Positions 1-13,453 of a stretch of 64,000 nt of DNA are shown here, piece by piece. How positions within the stretch are numbered: the stretch's first letter is position 1; each line of letters starts with the position of its first letter. The translations under genes were made by a program, and so were the position numbers. The notes under the pieces are model-generated. The model was not told where the DNA came from and searched no databases. It worked only from the letters and a program-made list of their open reading frames with translations. Source of the DNA: Microplitis mediator (lineage: Eukaryota > Arthropoda > Insecta > Hymenoptera > Braconidae); contig NC_079976.1 in NCBI RefSeq assembly GCF_029852145.1, positions 18,807,117-18,871,116 on the forward strand, read 5' to 3'.

Positions 1-1476
1 AGGTCAAAATTCACAAATTTAAGGATATTCGGAAATCTTGCTATAACTTTGGATATAACGGATGAACAAAGGATATCTTCGACTTTTTTTCAACCCCAAA
101 GTGTCCTGAAAAAACCCTGAAAATTTCAAATCGCTGCGATTTTTCTTTCTTAGTGCCCCGAAGCTTTAAATTTATCGATTTTGTCAAAAATCACCATAAT
201 TGGTAGTTCCTCGGTTTTTGTTCATTTTTTCGATTTGAAAATGTTTTTTTTTTACCGATCATCTTCATTTCTTGGATCAAAAAGATCGATTATCGAAAAA
301 AATTGAAAAAAAAAAAATTTTATTTTTTTTCAAAATTTTTTTTTTCAAAAATTTTTTTTTTTCAAAATTTTTTTTTTTGTTGTATCTGCAATGATTTATG
401 GTTGTCAAAAAAAATTCCTAAAATCTTTTTTACCGCTGTAACTGCATCTGCTTCAAATGTCAACTTAACAAACATACCCTTTGGGTATCTCTAATGCCGG
501 CGGTAAAAAAAATTTTAGGAATTTTTTTTGACAATGATAAATCATTGCAGATACAACAAAAAAAAAAATTTTGAAAAAAAAAAATTTTTGAAAAAAAAAA
601 TTTCGAAAAAAAAAAAAAATTTTTTTCAAAATTTTTTTTTTTCAATTTTTTTTGATAATCGATCTTTTTGATCCAAGAAATGACGATGATCGGTAAAAAA
701 AACATTTTCAAATCGAAAAAATGAACAAAAACCGAGAAACTACCAATTAAGGTGATTTTTGACAAAATCAATAAATTTAAAGCTTCGGGGCACTAAGAAA
801 GAAAAATCGCAGCGATTTGAAATTCTCAGGGTTTTTTCAGGACACTTTGAGGTTGAAAAAAAGTCGAAGATATCCTTTGTTCATCCGTTATATCCAAAGT
901 TATAGCAAGATTTCCGAATATCCTTAAATTTGTGAATTTTGACCTGTTTTTTACCAAACAATATCGCTTTAAAAAAAATTTTTCTATCAAATGCCACTAA
1001 TTTTGCCTTATAGAGAATGTTTTTCAGTTTTCAAAACCCTGCTTTCATTCTCTGTACGACCAATACATCCGGAGTTATTGATTATCAAAGCCAAAATGGA
1101 CTTTTTTGCTTTGATCAATGATAACTCGGCGCCAAATCGTCGTAGAGACTTTCTAAGGCCACCAAATTAAAGGGCATAAAATTTCCGAGAAAATTCAGAC
1201 AGTCGGATTATTCAAAAAAATTTATTGTCGCCCATAGAGGTATTGAAAGACCAGCAAAAATTTTGAAAATTTTTTTTCCGTTGGTTTTCTTATGATTACC
1301 CCGGAACCGTACATGATAAAAAATTTTGAGGTCCAGATCTGAAAACTAGAAACTTGAGGCTACAGTTTGCTTTTTTTAGTTTTTTTATACGACCATTTTT
1401 TACCGAGTTACAGCATGTTGAAAATCACCTAAAAATTTCGGATTTTTTTTCTATCCCTTAATTTCTGTGACCAGTG
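1..1476. mobile_element. Right part of a Tc1/mariner-type foldback element
   Basis: Positions 1-437 and 497-944 are near-perfect reverse complements around a 60-base centre, giving a very long hairpin. The sequence continues to a right end reading CTGTGACCAGTG followed by TA at 1477-1478. The matching left end lies outside the window. A terminus rc CACTGGTCAC next to TA is typical of Tc1/mariner-type non-autonomous elements (family knowledge). Short ORFs in the A/T-rich arms are low-complexity and not genes. The element has landed in a Pao/BEL retrotransposon whose integrase begins about 15 bases further on. Confidence 0.7.
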
Positions 1477-1489
1477 TATATATATTGAA

Positions 1490-1967
1490 ATTATCATGAA
1501 TTATTCTACTGACTCTTTCGCCACAGCATTTAGAAGATTTACTAATCGGAGAGGCGCCTGCAGTACCCTATACTCGGACTGTGGTACAAATTTTATAGGA
1601 GCAGACGCCACGCTAAGAAAAGAATTCGCAGCAGGATCGCGACAGCTAAAGGAACTTCAGTATTTACTCGCTACAGATGGCACAGACTGCAAGTTCAACC
1701 CGTCAAGCGCTCCCCATTTTGGTGACAAATGGGAAGCAGCCGTAAAGTCAATCAAGTTCCATTTTATACGAACTATTGGTGAATCGCTATTGACTTACGA
1801 CCAACTCGCTACAGTTAACACAGATTGAGGCTGTGTTAAATTAAAGACCGATCGCTCCGCTACTCGAAGATCCTGCAGATTTAGCCGCTAACTTCTGAAC
1901 TGTGTGTGCTACCAGTTCACTCTCCAGAAGACAATCCTGTCGACATCGTCGCCAGCGCTGGGGAGAA
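1490..1967 (+). pseudogene. Pao/BEL retrotransposon pol fragment (integrase C-terminal part)
   Basis: The frame from 1496 encodes an integrase-like stretch with the hallmarks of Pao/BEL pol: a YSDCGTNFIGA segment holding the second catalytic Asp, then APHFGDKWEAAVKS with the catalytic Glu region, then IRTIGESLLTYDQLAT. After a frameshift near 1820 the other frame continues with IEAVLN-RPIAPLLEDPADLAA, interrupted by stops, and ends close to a short AGENVQ-like tail just before the LTR. The protein lacks Gag, protease, RT and the integrase N-terminus, which lie upstream beyond the foldback or are deleted. It is a dead 3' fragment of an LTR element adjoining its own 3' LTR. Confidence 0.85.
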
Positions 1968-2522
1968 TGTTCAGTCACGAGCTTAATCATTTTGAAAAGC
2001 TTCGTGTACTTTCGCTACGTACGGGAGCAGCCGAACTCGCTACTGACTTGAATGTCAGAATAGTGCCGGGTCACTCGCTATCTGGGCCCGACACCTGCAA
2101 TTTCTTGCTCATGACCGTGCCACGTCGGCATGAGAACCCGCTACCAGCCGGCCAATCAGAGAAATTGGCGGCTAACTATTTCCTGTTGGCGCGCTTTTAA
2201 GCCAATGGGAAAATTCGTTACTGCAGCCATGCTGCCACGTCACCACCGAGCAGCCACGAAGGAAGAAGACGACGTCTCTATTTCTAATCTACTTCGGGCA
2301 GTCTTACTAACCACCACGCGTTTTTAACCGCTTTACTTGTCGCATTCGCTATCGCTTATCTATGTAGTTGCATTCGCTCTTAAGTATTTTTCTTACAGTT
2401 ATTCAGTGTACATATTGTTCAATAAAGATCTATTCTATTATCCGTAATTTTTGTGTTAATTGTTAGTTATTGAATTAACCACACCTACACCAGAATCCCA
2501 CAGAGCACTCGCTCATTTTACA
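1968..2522 (+). repeat. 3' LTR of the Pao/BEL element
   Basis: Starts TGTTCAGTCACGAGC and ends CATTTTACA, so it has TG...CA ends. It holds an AATAAA-type signal near 2422. A diverged second copy exists as a solo LTR at 29763-31472, and the shared terminal sequences define both boundaries. Confidence 0.75.
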
Positions 2523-3425
2523 CTTACATATAATTAGAAATAATAATTAATTATGGGTTGAACAGCCATCATTTGGTGGTTGAAATAAACTGGTTATATT
2601 TATATGTTATTAAATATATTGTCTGGATCTGTTTTATTCAATGAATAAAGTGATAGTTGGAGAATTTGTGAAATGTACAATTCTGGTATTATAATATTGT
2701 TAAGTTATTCTTAACAATAGTTTTGAGAATGTGAAAACGAAATTGAGGTTTTAATATTGAGCCTGACTGCTCTCTATGATTCTATATTTCAGACTGACTT
2801 CTCTTGATCGAGAAAAATTAGAGTAACTCTTATCAATACGTTTGGGCATCAGACCCGCGCATCGAGTCGTATGGAGGGGTTATTCGAGATATCGCATGTT
2901 CTCGAATGATCCATTCTAATATTTATTGAAAATACTTAGTTCTCACGATTTCTCCACTTTTGTAACTAACAAATGAGTCACTTATCTATTAACAAAAGCT
3001 ATCTTAAACAAAATATATATTTGTGCAGCTGCACGTCTCGAGGATTAACTCGAGGCGTCAGCGCTTATTTATATTTGATAAAATATAGAAAAATAAGTTT
3101 ATCAATTATTACTCATATCCTTAACGTTCAAATGTCTTAAATAATATTATTCTATTATTATATAATATTATTTTATATGAGTAATTAAATATTATTGGAA
3201 TTACTAGATTATCGATATTCGATATAATTAGTTAGGTTTCAGGTCGGTAATTAAGGAAGTAAAAGCTTACGTTATCTGCCATACAGGCTGGAACGTAACA
3301 AAAATATGATTTATTGACAAATTATGATCTTAACGGACTAATTTTTGCAATTAAAAATATAACTTATTTTACAGCGTCCATTTTTCTTACTTCTCATTTT
3401 TCCGCATCCCAGTAATTTCTAGATA
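2523..3425. other. Unassigned AT-rich stretch
   Basis: No coding frame, RNA gene or clear repeat boundary is visible. A short hairpin (GTCTCGAGGATTAACTCGAGGC) lies near 3033. Confidence 0.5.
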
Positions 3426-3482
3426 TAGGGTAAGAGCACCAGCACCCAGCCCCAAACCAGTAGCCAGCCACCTCATGTTATA

Positions 3483-5358
3483 CACTAATGGAAAAAATTA
3501 AAGGATCAAAAAAAAATTCTAAATTTTTAGGCGATTTTCAACAGGCTCTAACTTTGAGAGAAATGGTCGTACAAGAAAAGAAATAAAAGGAAATTGTAGC
3601 TTTCAGTATTTACTTTTTGGATTAGAACTTAAAAATTTTTTGGCGTCAGCAGTTTTTGAGTAATCTTGGAAAAACCAACGACAAAAAAATTTTCAAATTT
3701 TTTTTATTTTTTTTTTTTGGTCTCCGGGCGTGGAAAAAATTATTTTTGTCTAATCACTATAAGGATCAGATACCTTTATTATTCAGCTTTAATTTCTTTT
3801 TTTATGGACCTTGATACGACCACTTTTCGCCGAGATATCGGTCTTCAAATGGAAAAGGATCCTTTTGTCATTGATTATCGATATCTCAGAAACCAATGAT
3901 CGCACAAAAAGTTAATGGTAGGTTTTACAAACTTGAATAAATTTCCTTCAATGATTAGCCATTGCTTTTTCGAAAAAAAAATTTTTTCCTATCGTTACAT
4001 GAATTTAAAAATGCAACAAAAAAAGGGCTTTTTGTGGTTTTTTGAAAAATCAAGCGCTGAAACGAAAATATTGTGGAAATCGATAATGTTGACTGTGCAT
4101 TTTTCAGTTCAATATGTCCACAAAAACCCTGCAGAAAGCCAAATTAATCCAACGAGCCGTTTTTTTGTTTCACGCGATCAAATTTTTAAAAAAATTAAAG
4201 GATCACGTTTTTTGCTCTGAAAAGCTCATAATCTTTAACAAGATGAAAACAAACATTTTTTCGGAGCTTTGTCCACAATTTTATTGCAGACAGTGCTTAA
4301 ATTTCCAAAAAAGAAAAAACTTTTTTTTCGAAACCAAATTTTCAAAAAAAAAAAATTTTTTTTTAATTTAATGACTGAGAGATCAGTAAAATCACGGAAT
4401 GCAGCAACGTAAACGTGCTAAAAATTAATGAGTGTTGGTTTTGTAAATTTTCTAAAGTTATTCCAAAAAAAAATTTTTTTGAAGAAATTTTTTTTTCGAA
4501 AATTTTGTTTCGAAAAAAAAGTTTTTTCTTTTTTGGAAATTTAAGCACTGTCTGCAATAAAATTGTGGACAAAGCTCCGAAAAAATGTTTGTTTTCATCT
4601 TGTTAAAGATTATGAGCTTTTCAGAGCAAAAAACGTGATCCTTTAATTTTTTTAAAAATTTGATCGCGTGAAACAAAAAAACGGCTCGTTGGATTAATTT
4701 GGCTTTCTGCAGGGTTTTTGTGGACATATTGAACTGTAAAATGCACAGTCAACATTATCGATTTCCACAATATTTTCGTTTCAGCGCTTGATTTTCCAAA
4801 AAACCACAAAAAGCCCTTTTTTTGGTGCATTTTTAAATTCATGTGACGATAGGAAAAAATTTTTTTTTCGAAAAGCAATGGCTAATCATTGAAGGAAATT
4901 TATTCAAGTTTGTAAAACCTACCATTAACTTTCTGTGCGATCATTGGTTTCTGAGATATCGATAATCAATGACAAAAGGATCCTTTTCCATTTGAAGACC
5001 GATATCTCGGCGAAAAGTGGTCGTATCAAGGTCCATAAGAAAAGAAATTAAAGCTGAATAATAAAGGTATCTGATCCTTATAGTGATTAAACAAAAATAA
5101 TTTTTTCCACGCCCGGAGACCAAAAAAAAAAAAATAAAAAAAATTTGAAAATTTTTTTGTCGTTGGTTTTTCTAAGATTACTCAAAAACTGCTGACGCCA
5201 AAAAATTTTTAAGTTCTAATCCAAAAAGTAAATACTTCGAGCTACAATTTCCTTTTTTTTCTTTTCTTGTACGACCATTTCTCTCAAAGTTAGAGCCTGT
5301 TGAAAATCGCTTAAAAATTTAGAATTTTTTTTTGATCCTTTAATTTTTTCCATTAGTG
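3483..5358. mobile_element. Tc1-type foldback element, about 880-bp arms
   Basis: Begins CACTAATGGAAAAAATTAA and ends with its reverse complement, flanked by TA at 3481-3482 and 5359-5360. The arms (3483 to about 4360 and about 4470 to 5358) pair almost throughout around a 110-base centre. Because the element is palindromic, the open frames in one arm mirror those in the other; all are low-complexity and lack family motifs. Confidence 0.85.
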
Positions 5359-5370
5359 TATTATATCTAT

Positions 5371-6271
5371 ATTAGGGTGGCCCAAATAAACCGATCATTT
5401 TTTTTTTTCGAGTCTCTAACAAAAATTTGTTGGTTCAAGATGTTTTAAGCAGCCTCTCCAAAAATCAGCTCGATAAAAAATTTTCAAGAGGTCGCTCACG
5501 AATTTTGAAAATATCAAAAATCATCGAAATTCGGATTTTTTGTTTCTGAATTTTTTCTTCCTCGTGGCAGCAATATTTTATATCTGTAAAATTATGACCA
5601 TGCCGAAAATTTCAGCCCAATATTTAAATATTCAAACGGCGCTCAAGAATTTTGAATGTTAACTGATAATATGTAACTAATAGTTTGAATTAGTGTTTGT
5701 ATTTTTTTATAACTCAATTATTGTCATTTCACTTAAATATAACTTTTGCATAACCGAAAATATACAGGACAGTCTTAAACAATAAAATTGGGTAAGTTTT
5801 GAATAAGCAAAAAAACCTAAAAATTGAATTGAAAAATGAAAAAGTATATAAATAACTTATTATTTCTATTTCTCGGGTTGTATTTTTATTCATTATGATA
5901 CAAATTAATGGTAAAAAAATTGAGAAGGTTTATTATTAATATTCAAGGGTCGCTCGAAAACGTCCAAGAGACAGTACTTGGAAACATTCAAAATTTTTGA
6001 GCACCGTTTAAATAGTTTTATTTTGAGCTGCAATTTTCAGCGTAGTAATGATTTCATAAATATAAACTACAGCTGCCACGAAAAAGAAGAAATTTAGAAC
6101 AAAAAAATCCTAATTTCGATGATTTTTGATATTTTCAAAATTCGTGAGTGACCTCTTGAAAATTTTTTATCGAGCTGATTTTTGGAGAGGCTTCTTAAAA
6201 CATCTTAAACCAACAAATTTTCATTAGAGACTCGAAAAAAAAAATAGTCGGTTTTTTTGGGCCACCCTAAT
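5371..6271. mobile_element. Second foldback element, ATTAGGGTGGCCC ends
   Basis: ATTAGGGTGGCCCAAA at 5371 is inverted at 6271. The outer 170-190 bases of each side pair, and the internal sequence is AT-rich with weaker symmetry. CTAT occurs on both flanks (5367-5370, 6272-6275), compatible with a 4-bp duplication, but the flank is simple sequence so this is weak. No coding capacity. Confidence 0.7.
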
Positions 6272-6352
6272 CTATATATATTTGGAGTCAATGTTAAAGT
6301 ATACGACCGGCTGGCTACTGGATAGAGGCTGGGTACTGGTGCTCTTACCCTA

Positions 6353-7160
6353 CTTAAAGAAACAAACTAAAGAGTAGTGATGGAAACAAATCGAGCTTCT
6401 CACTTGCACTCTAGACTTAGCAGTAATTTTCATCTCTTGTGATCTTACTATTTTCTGTTTATCTAGTAAACCTGAAGATCTGATGAAATAGCTATTAATA
6501 TTTTAAAGAAAATATTTTCCGAAATTTGTGGTAAAAGAATAGTTAATCAAAATTATAATAGTACTTTGGATGAAAGCAATAATATAAGTACAATTTCAAT
6601 AAATGTTTCTAACGATAATTTCAAAAATGTTATAGTAATTCTGTAACAGATATATTGTTTGCTTGTTTATAATGAAATGAATAATCGTTAATATACTAAA
6701 AACTGTTGATAACGATATTGAATTATTGAAATAATTACAATTCTGATATAATTCATATATTGATATCGCGTTGTAGATTCCGTAAGGGCGTATACCTGCA
6801 CAATATACCGGTGAAAAATCATAAGGGTGTATAAAACTTTTTTTTCTCGGGCATCGCCGTAATTATGATTTAAAAGTAAAATAGTAAAAAAAAAATTTTA
6901 TTTTCTAAATTTCAAGTTTTTTATAGTAAAAAAATAAAAACTTTTTATAAAATACAAATTTTTTTTTAACTAACGAAAACATTTTTCCTAACTTCGATCG
7001 TATTTTATCAGACTTACAAAAAAAATTTAATTTCCGGAATCAACGTAATTGTGATCTTAAAGTACAAGACTGGTAAAATACATTCGAATTTAGAAAGAAT
7101 ATGTTCGTTAGTTAAAAAAAATTTTTCATTTTGAAAAAAAAAAAAAAAATTCTTTACTAT
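6353..7160. other. Unassigned AT-rich stretch with internal repeats
   Basis: No gene seen. Around 6840-7140 there is a loosely repeated unit (CGTAATTATGATTTAAAAGTA and a diverged copy near 7047) and an inverted AACTAACGAA motif. Confidence 0.4.
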
Positions 7161-8266
7161 TGTTACGTTCTGGCTTTAATTAAATTTAAATAAAAATTTT
7201 TAGAAATTTTTTTTTTGAAGTCTCGAATTATTTATTCGCCACAGTGGGCGAATAAACGGTTCGACACTTCTTAGAATCATAATTAAACAATAAATTAATA
7301 AATCGTTACTTTGTTGGCGATATTATTTTTATTCACCGCCAACAATGTAACGGGAATCTCTTGTGATAAGAGAGTCGCCGTGGCTCGCGGATAGTCTAAA
7401 CAGATGACGATGCATGAGACCCGGGCCACGACGATTCTCTCATAGGAAACCTGAGATGCAACGTTAACATTTTTGAAAATGTATAATACCAAGGAGCGAC
7501 AGAATCAAGTCAGTCGTTTACAAGGCAGTCGATCACAAGATCTAGTAGAGCCAAGAACTCTACACAAACCTGCTGGCTTGATCCTGTCACTCGGACTTGA
7601 AGCAAAATATATATCCGTATTTTATTCAAATACGCACTCCTTATTTAAACTTTGGACGCCGCTACGGGCAGCCCAAAAATCACATACCTCGTATTGGGCG
7701 CTGCTACTGGCAGCCCAATACTCTCACCTGTTCCGGGCGCCGATACCGGCAGCCTGAACGCTTCCTTTCCGAATCCGAAATTCATGCTTCGAGGCCGATG
7801 ACGCAGGAGGTCAGGATGTGCGGTACAGCTCGGTCGTGGGATTCGAGGTGTTATCACGGACCTCACCGAAGGTCATCCGAGAATTGAGTCGGAGGAAGTT
7901 TTTGTTGAGCTTTCGAGCTCGTGTGTTGTTGAGCTTCCAAGCTCGTGTGTTGTTAGGCTTTCGAGCTCATGTGTTGTTGAGCCTTTGAGCTCTGGTGGTT
8001 GATCGACCAATTGGGATTACTTTCCTCTACGAAGGAGTCGAGTCTTCAAAGCTCGTCTCGTTCGCACCCAGAGGACGTATCAAGGGATTATTTGGGCCAA
8101 CTTATGGGGTCCATAATCCCCACCATGGTAAGTCAATAAGCTTTTTTGCATCAAATAAAAGGAGGTCAACAGCTGACGCACCTAGGGTCTATCGACACCC
8201 TAACGACGTCAACCGGGTAAAATTAAGAATATTCTGTCTGATTAATAGATAAACCAGAATGTAACA
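7161..8266 (+). repeat. Solo LTR, TGTTAC family, copy 1
   Basis: Runs from TGTTACGTTCTGGC to CCAGAATGTAACA. The sequence CTAT lies on both sides (7157-7160, 8267-8270), giving a 4-bp target duplication. TGTTAC...GTAACA ends are usual for Ty3/gypsy-like LTRs (family knowledge). About 90 bases at 7905-7992 are a roughly 30-bp tandem repeat with core GAGCT...CTCGTGTGTTGTT. No internal retrotransposon sequence remains, so it arose by LTR-LTR recombination. The frames inside it are not protein genes. Confidence 0.8.
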
Positions 8267-8320
8267 CTATTATACTTTTGAAATATAATTGCGTCGATTC
8301 CTGAAAAAAAAAAAATTTTT

Positions 8321-8374
8321 TATATGCCCTTATGGCTCCCGGTACCAACCTCGGAAGCCATAAGGGCGCATATA
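8321..8374. repeat. Short perfect hairpin
   Basis: TATATGCCCTTATGGCT pairs with AGCCATAAGGGCGCATATA across a 19-base loop. A direct relative of one arm (CGTAAGGGCGTATACC) occurs near 6782, so this may be one end of an old MITE into which the solo LTR at 7161 inserted. Confidence 0.5.
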
Positions 8375-8949
8375 AAAAAAATTTGATTTCGGTTCTATAT
8401 TTTTTAATTTTTTCAATTAAAATTCCACTTACTACTTTCGTAAGTCACATATAGAGCATATAATTTCAACTACGTTTATTTTGTTTTTATTAAAGATTAA
8501 AGTTTAATTTTATAAATTATGTGAAAAATCGATATTCATGTAAATTTAATTAAATTTCCATGAAAATTGTCCTTGAAAATCGGGAAAACTTTTCACAGCG
8601 TATAAAGACATTAATATGTATTAAAATATTTCTTATAGATTTTTTAGAGCATTAAGTAATTTTTTACAATTTGTTTTCAGTACTGTATCATTTTTTATAG
8701 GAATTTCGACACAGAAATATTTTAGTATTGAGTTTTCATTGTACCTACAAGCAAAAGTACCCGAACAGAATTATTGCTCATAAGTGTATCTTTAAACATG
8801 ATAACATATTTTCTGTACCATGTATAATACCGTGATTTTTTTATTTTTTCAAGAATTATATGAAATTTTTGAATATTAAAGTAACGACATCTAACAGATG
8901 TAACGGAATTAAAGAATTCTTCACTACTATCGGTATTGAAAATCACTGA

Positions 8950-9321
8950 AGGGCCTCACCCTTTTGGGCATACTCGCGTTGCGTAATCCCATCTCTTCCA
9001 CCCAGACGACACTCTCAGTCGAAACCAAGAGTGGACATTTACCGGGGGTATAATCAAAAATCCCCATTGCGTGTGGTATCTAACCACAGCCACCACGAGT
9101 CCTACCTCACTCGGCCCCCCACTCCTTCCATCCCAGGAAATAAAGAGACTCTGGCCGAAATGGGGCTTGGAACGGGGCCCCCATGGTACCGATTCCCTGT
9201 ATTGGTCTACAGGCTGCAGATAAGTGGTGAGTTGCAGCATAACTCATTACCCTAAAAGGGTTTCTTCCACATTATCCCACTTGGATCGTAGGACGGCAAC
9301 TAATAAATAAATAAATAAAGA
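8950..9321 (+). mobile_element. Likely 3' end of a non-LTR retrotransposon with (TAAA)n tail
   Basis: A sharply GC-richer block than its surroundings ends in CTAATAAATAAATAAATAAAG. A short A-rich tandem tail after a GC-richer 3' UTR is the usual end of a 5'-truncated LINE of the I/Jockey-R1 group. No reverse transcriptase frame is present, so assignment to a clade is not possible. The two opposing 74-94-residue frames have no family motif. Confidence 0.45.
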
Positions 9322-9399
9322 TTGTCCTCTACCGTCATCCCCAAGTGATTATCATTTGCTAACTATAGCTTGTGATAGTATTGTGTACGGGCTTGAATA

Positions 9400-9655
9400 C
9401 CTTAGAATTTTAAGACAGTCAAAAGGGTAGGTCTCACCCGCGTAGAGGTACCTGTTGGCTTCCTGCAACCACGGAGTTGCCATATGTTACAAGGTGCAAA
9501 ACAAGTGGGCACTGCTAACGGTTGGAGTAATAGTCTCAGAACCCGCGAAGAGGGTGGTACTTGCTTGGTCTGACGCCCCCGAGAGAGCGCCAAAACCTCT
9601 TCTGAGAGGCATTAATGACAACGAGTGTACCTCTAAATTAAGGAACAATTAACCA
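9400..9655. other. Second GC-rich block, probably TE-derived
   Basis: Base composition resembles the LINE-like block just upstream, and both are islands in AT-rich DNA. It contains GGTCTCACCCGCG and an inverted GCCAAAACCTCTTCTGAGAGG stretch. No coding motif is recognised. Confidence 0.3.
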
Positions 9656-10399
9656 CAAATTTTTCTTTTCAACTTTTGCCGTGAAATTGTCAGCACATTC
9701 TGGCAGCTGATTTCAGGTAATTTCATCATTAAATTACTGTCAATTTCAAGCTAAAGTGGCTATTGGGGTAGCTATTTCAGTTGTCAAATATTGTCATTAC
9801 AACCTTAATTTGACCGGAATTCGTGGTTAAAAGCGCTCTGATAGCCAGAGTTTTTTAATCAGAAAGTTGGTGTACATTAGTTGCAATTAAGTTAGTGACA
9901 ATTTCCAGCTTTTATAATTGATGACTATAAGTTGTTACCAACTTTCCTAAAATAAGTTGACGACAATATACTGTCGCCACTTTTTGACAATTTGCTAAGA
10001 ATGTTGAAAGTAACTTTTCATCAATTAATAGAATGCCAACTTTCGTCATTGACTTTCTCAGAAAGTTGACGATAGGTTGCTATCACCTTATGGTAATGTT
10101 AATTTTCACGGCCAACTTGGCAATAAATTGCTGCAGAAAGTTGTTGCCAGCTTCTTGATAATTAGATATTCGCAAAAACTGTTTTATACAATTTCTTTCT
10201 TCCGCCATATTTCTCAAATTAATTATTTGATTGAGACGGTTCTTGCAGCACTTGACGCGTTTCATCAAGTGTTAGAGCTGTTTAGATTTAGGAGTTGATT
10301 GATCAAGTCATTTTTTAAAAATTTTGAAAAAACTCAAAAAAAAACAAAGATCTCAAAAACATCAGTGTCATTACAATATCGATCTCTTTAAGCTCGGAA
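9656..10399. other. Repetitive unassigned region
   Basis: Many short permutations of AAAGTTGNTGNCAACTTTC-like words occur in both orientations between 9870 and 10165, so it is self-complementary in places. Nothing coding is seen. Confidence 0.35.
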
Positions 10400-11540
<1,141 letters not shown>

Positions 11541-12523
11541 AAAAAATGTTGGAAAATCCAAAAATGCACACCTCAATCGCTCATTTTATTTTTAATCATT
11601 ACTTTTATTACGTAATATTAATGAATTTTTTTTCTTATTATGAACTTTTATTCAATTTGCAAATAATAAATTTGATTTCTTCATTTCTTATTTTCAGTTT
11701 AATATTTTTTTACTAACATTTTTTTTTTCTTTTAATGGATTTTAATTTATTTTACTTTTTTTTAAATATCCCGCCTTTTATCTCAGATGTCACTTTTTTT
11801 CAAACATGTTGATACGCTAGTGCTGCCATCAGTAGTTGATAGAGAGAAACATCGAAAAAAATTATAACAACAGTAAAAATAGCAGTTAAATTTTTCACGA
11901 ATAATCAGTTTTACGTCGTTAATTAATTACAATTAAACTAAAAGGATTCAGATAGTAATTTTCATAAGGGTTCTTGTGATAAAAAATACAAAGACAATAA
12001 AAAAAAATTTAGGCCGATTAATTATTTTCTTCGTGAGTTATCGTGCTTACGAAGATTCATACGTAACAACTGACAGCACTAGTTTCTTGGATTAAAAAAG
12101 TTCATTTAAAATCAATGAATTAACAAATCGACCCAAAATTGGGTTTAAATTAATCCTTAATAAATTATCTGCATGCGAATACACAATTTAATTTCTTTTT
12201 GTGCTATGAAAAGAGTGTAGAATTGTTTTTTTATGAGTGAAATTGTCATCGTGGAAGAACCCTCAGTAAAGCACCCCTAGCGCTTTTGCGCTTGAGGTGT
12301 GCAAAAATACAAAGCCGATAAAACAAAAATCGACTCAACATTGAGTTGAAATTATTCTTAAAGAAATGTTATGTATGCTAGTAAACAATGCAATCCCCTT
12401 TGGTGTATTCGAAAAAGTATTGAAATAAGTCGCATGAAGAAAATACTCAAAATCATTATTGTGATCGCAGAGCAAACACAATTCTATTATTACAATTTAT
12501 TTTCATAAGGTTGACTTCCATTT
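11541..12523. other. Downstream flank of the Helentron, with a hairpin
   Basis: Noncoding. A stem-loop at about 12275-12305 (GCACCCCTAGCGC / GCGCTTGAGGTGTGC) lies about 220 bases beyond the last Helentron coding remnant. Helitron-like elements usually end with such a hairpin, so this could mark the 3' end, but no diagnostic terminus was recognised. Confidence 0.35.
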
Positions 12524-13363
12524 TCAAACTAAATTTTGAACTCTCATAAGTTCATTGTAAACCGGGAGATTCATTTGATAGAAATACATCATATCTAAAT
12601 GGGATCGAGTAACATTTTCCCATATTTCTTTTTCGATATTTTTTGGAATAATATTCATAACGTTACTACCATCATTAGGGCGAGCCACATAGAAATGCGT
12701 ATTGTCACTATTAAATATTGTCAATATTTTCGAAGAGCGGGTTTTTTTGGGTCTAGATTAAATAATGATTGCTAATGCAGATCTTAAACCATCAACAACA
12801 AAAGTAAGGAATGTAACTCCCAAACCGTGACTGATTGCCATCATAGACTATTCATTGCCCCAAATGTTATCAGTAGCTACCATTCTTATGAAATCATCTA
12901 CTTCTGGATTTTCCAAACGATCGTTATCACCATTACCAAGTCTAACTTCTATGACCGCAGTTTTACACAATACTTCGTAATAATCTATATTTAAGAGAAC
13001 ATAATTAACAACAAAAAGTTTAATTTCCAAATATTTTTCTTCATCGTCAAACAAAAGTTCAGCGATTGCTCAAAAGAAGCAATTGCCATCACTTTCAACA
13101 TTGTTGATTTGAAAATTATCTAGAAGCTCTTTTGGGAATCTTTTTTTTGGTACTATTTTCTTAACAGGATAATTTTTTATCAATCTCGCATCATCGGTTG
13201 CTATTTTATTTTCGATATCAGAACAAACTCTTGTAATAGTTGTGTTGTTTTCGTTTCGAATAGTTTTTATTTCTAGAAGAGATGTACTTCTGCGTATTTT
13301 ATCCAAAATATCATGAATATTTTGCCGATTAGGCTCATCAAGATTAATTGTTTCCGTTGGCAT
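12524..13363 (-). pseudogene. Helentron OTU cysteine-protease domain, second copy (decayed)
   Basis: Read on the minus strand from 13363, the frame reaches ESDGNCFF, the OTU catalytic Asp-Gly-Asn-Cys segment. A TGA follows, then LFDDEEKYLEIKLFVVNYVL and DDFIRMVATDNIWGNE, then a stop, and finally a frame with NTHFYVARP that aligns with the catalytic-His end of the domain. Segment by segment it parallels the OTU frame at 13454-14212 (ERYNETKLFIINHIF, DDFLRTIARERAWGNE, NCHFLAAHRK). It is therefore a duplicated, broken OTU domain. OTU domains are known passengers of Helentron-type elements. No function remains likely. Confidence 0.75.
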
Positions 13364-13453
13364 ATTTTCATTCCTTCGAGTTTTTCTATAAACTTGATTA
13401 TTAACACGACTAAAGAGTGAATCTAATTTAGTTTCAATTATAGATACACCTTG

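Larger units (their letters stand above)
3428..6350. mobile_element. Outer MITE with TA duplication, split by two nested foldbacks
   Basis: The left end GGGTAAGAGCACCAGCACCC (3428) and the right end (6350) are inverted copies over about 45 bases, including CCAGTAGCCAGCC. TA flanks both sides (3426-3427, 6351-6352). Without the two foldback elements it contains, only about 150 bases remain, so the original was a short TA-target MITE that served as a landing site twice. Confidence 0.7.

Noticed and set aside
303..5123. Short ORFs in the foldback arms
   Set aside because: Mirror-image pairs on both strands caused by palindromic, A/T-run DNA; no family motifs.
7473..8252. 65-96-residue ORFs in the solo LTR, with matching ORFs at 31580-32302
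   Set aside because: They recur because both loci are copies of one LTR; no Gag/Pol motif, and overlapping frames on both strands are equally open.
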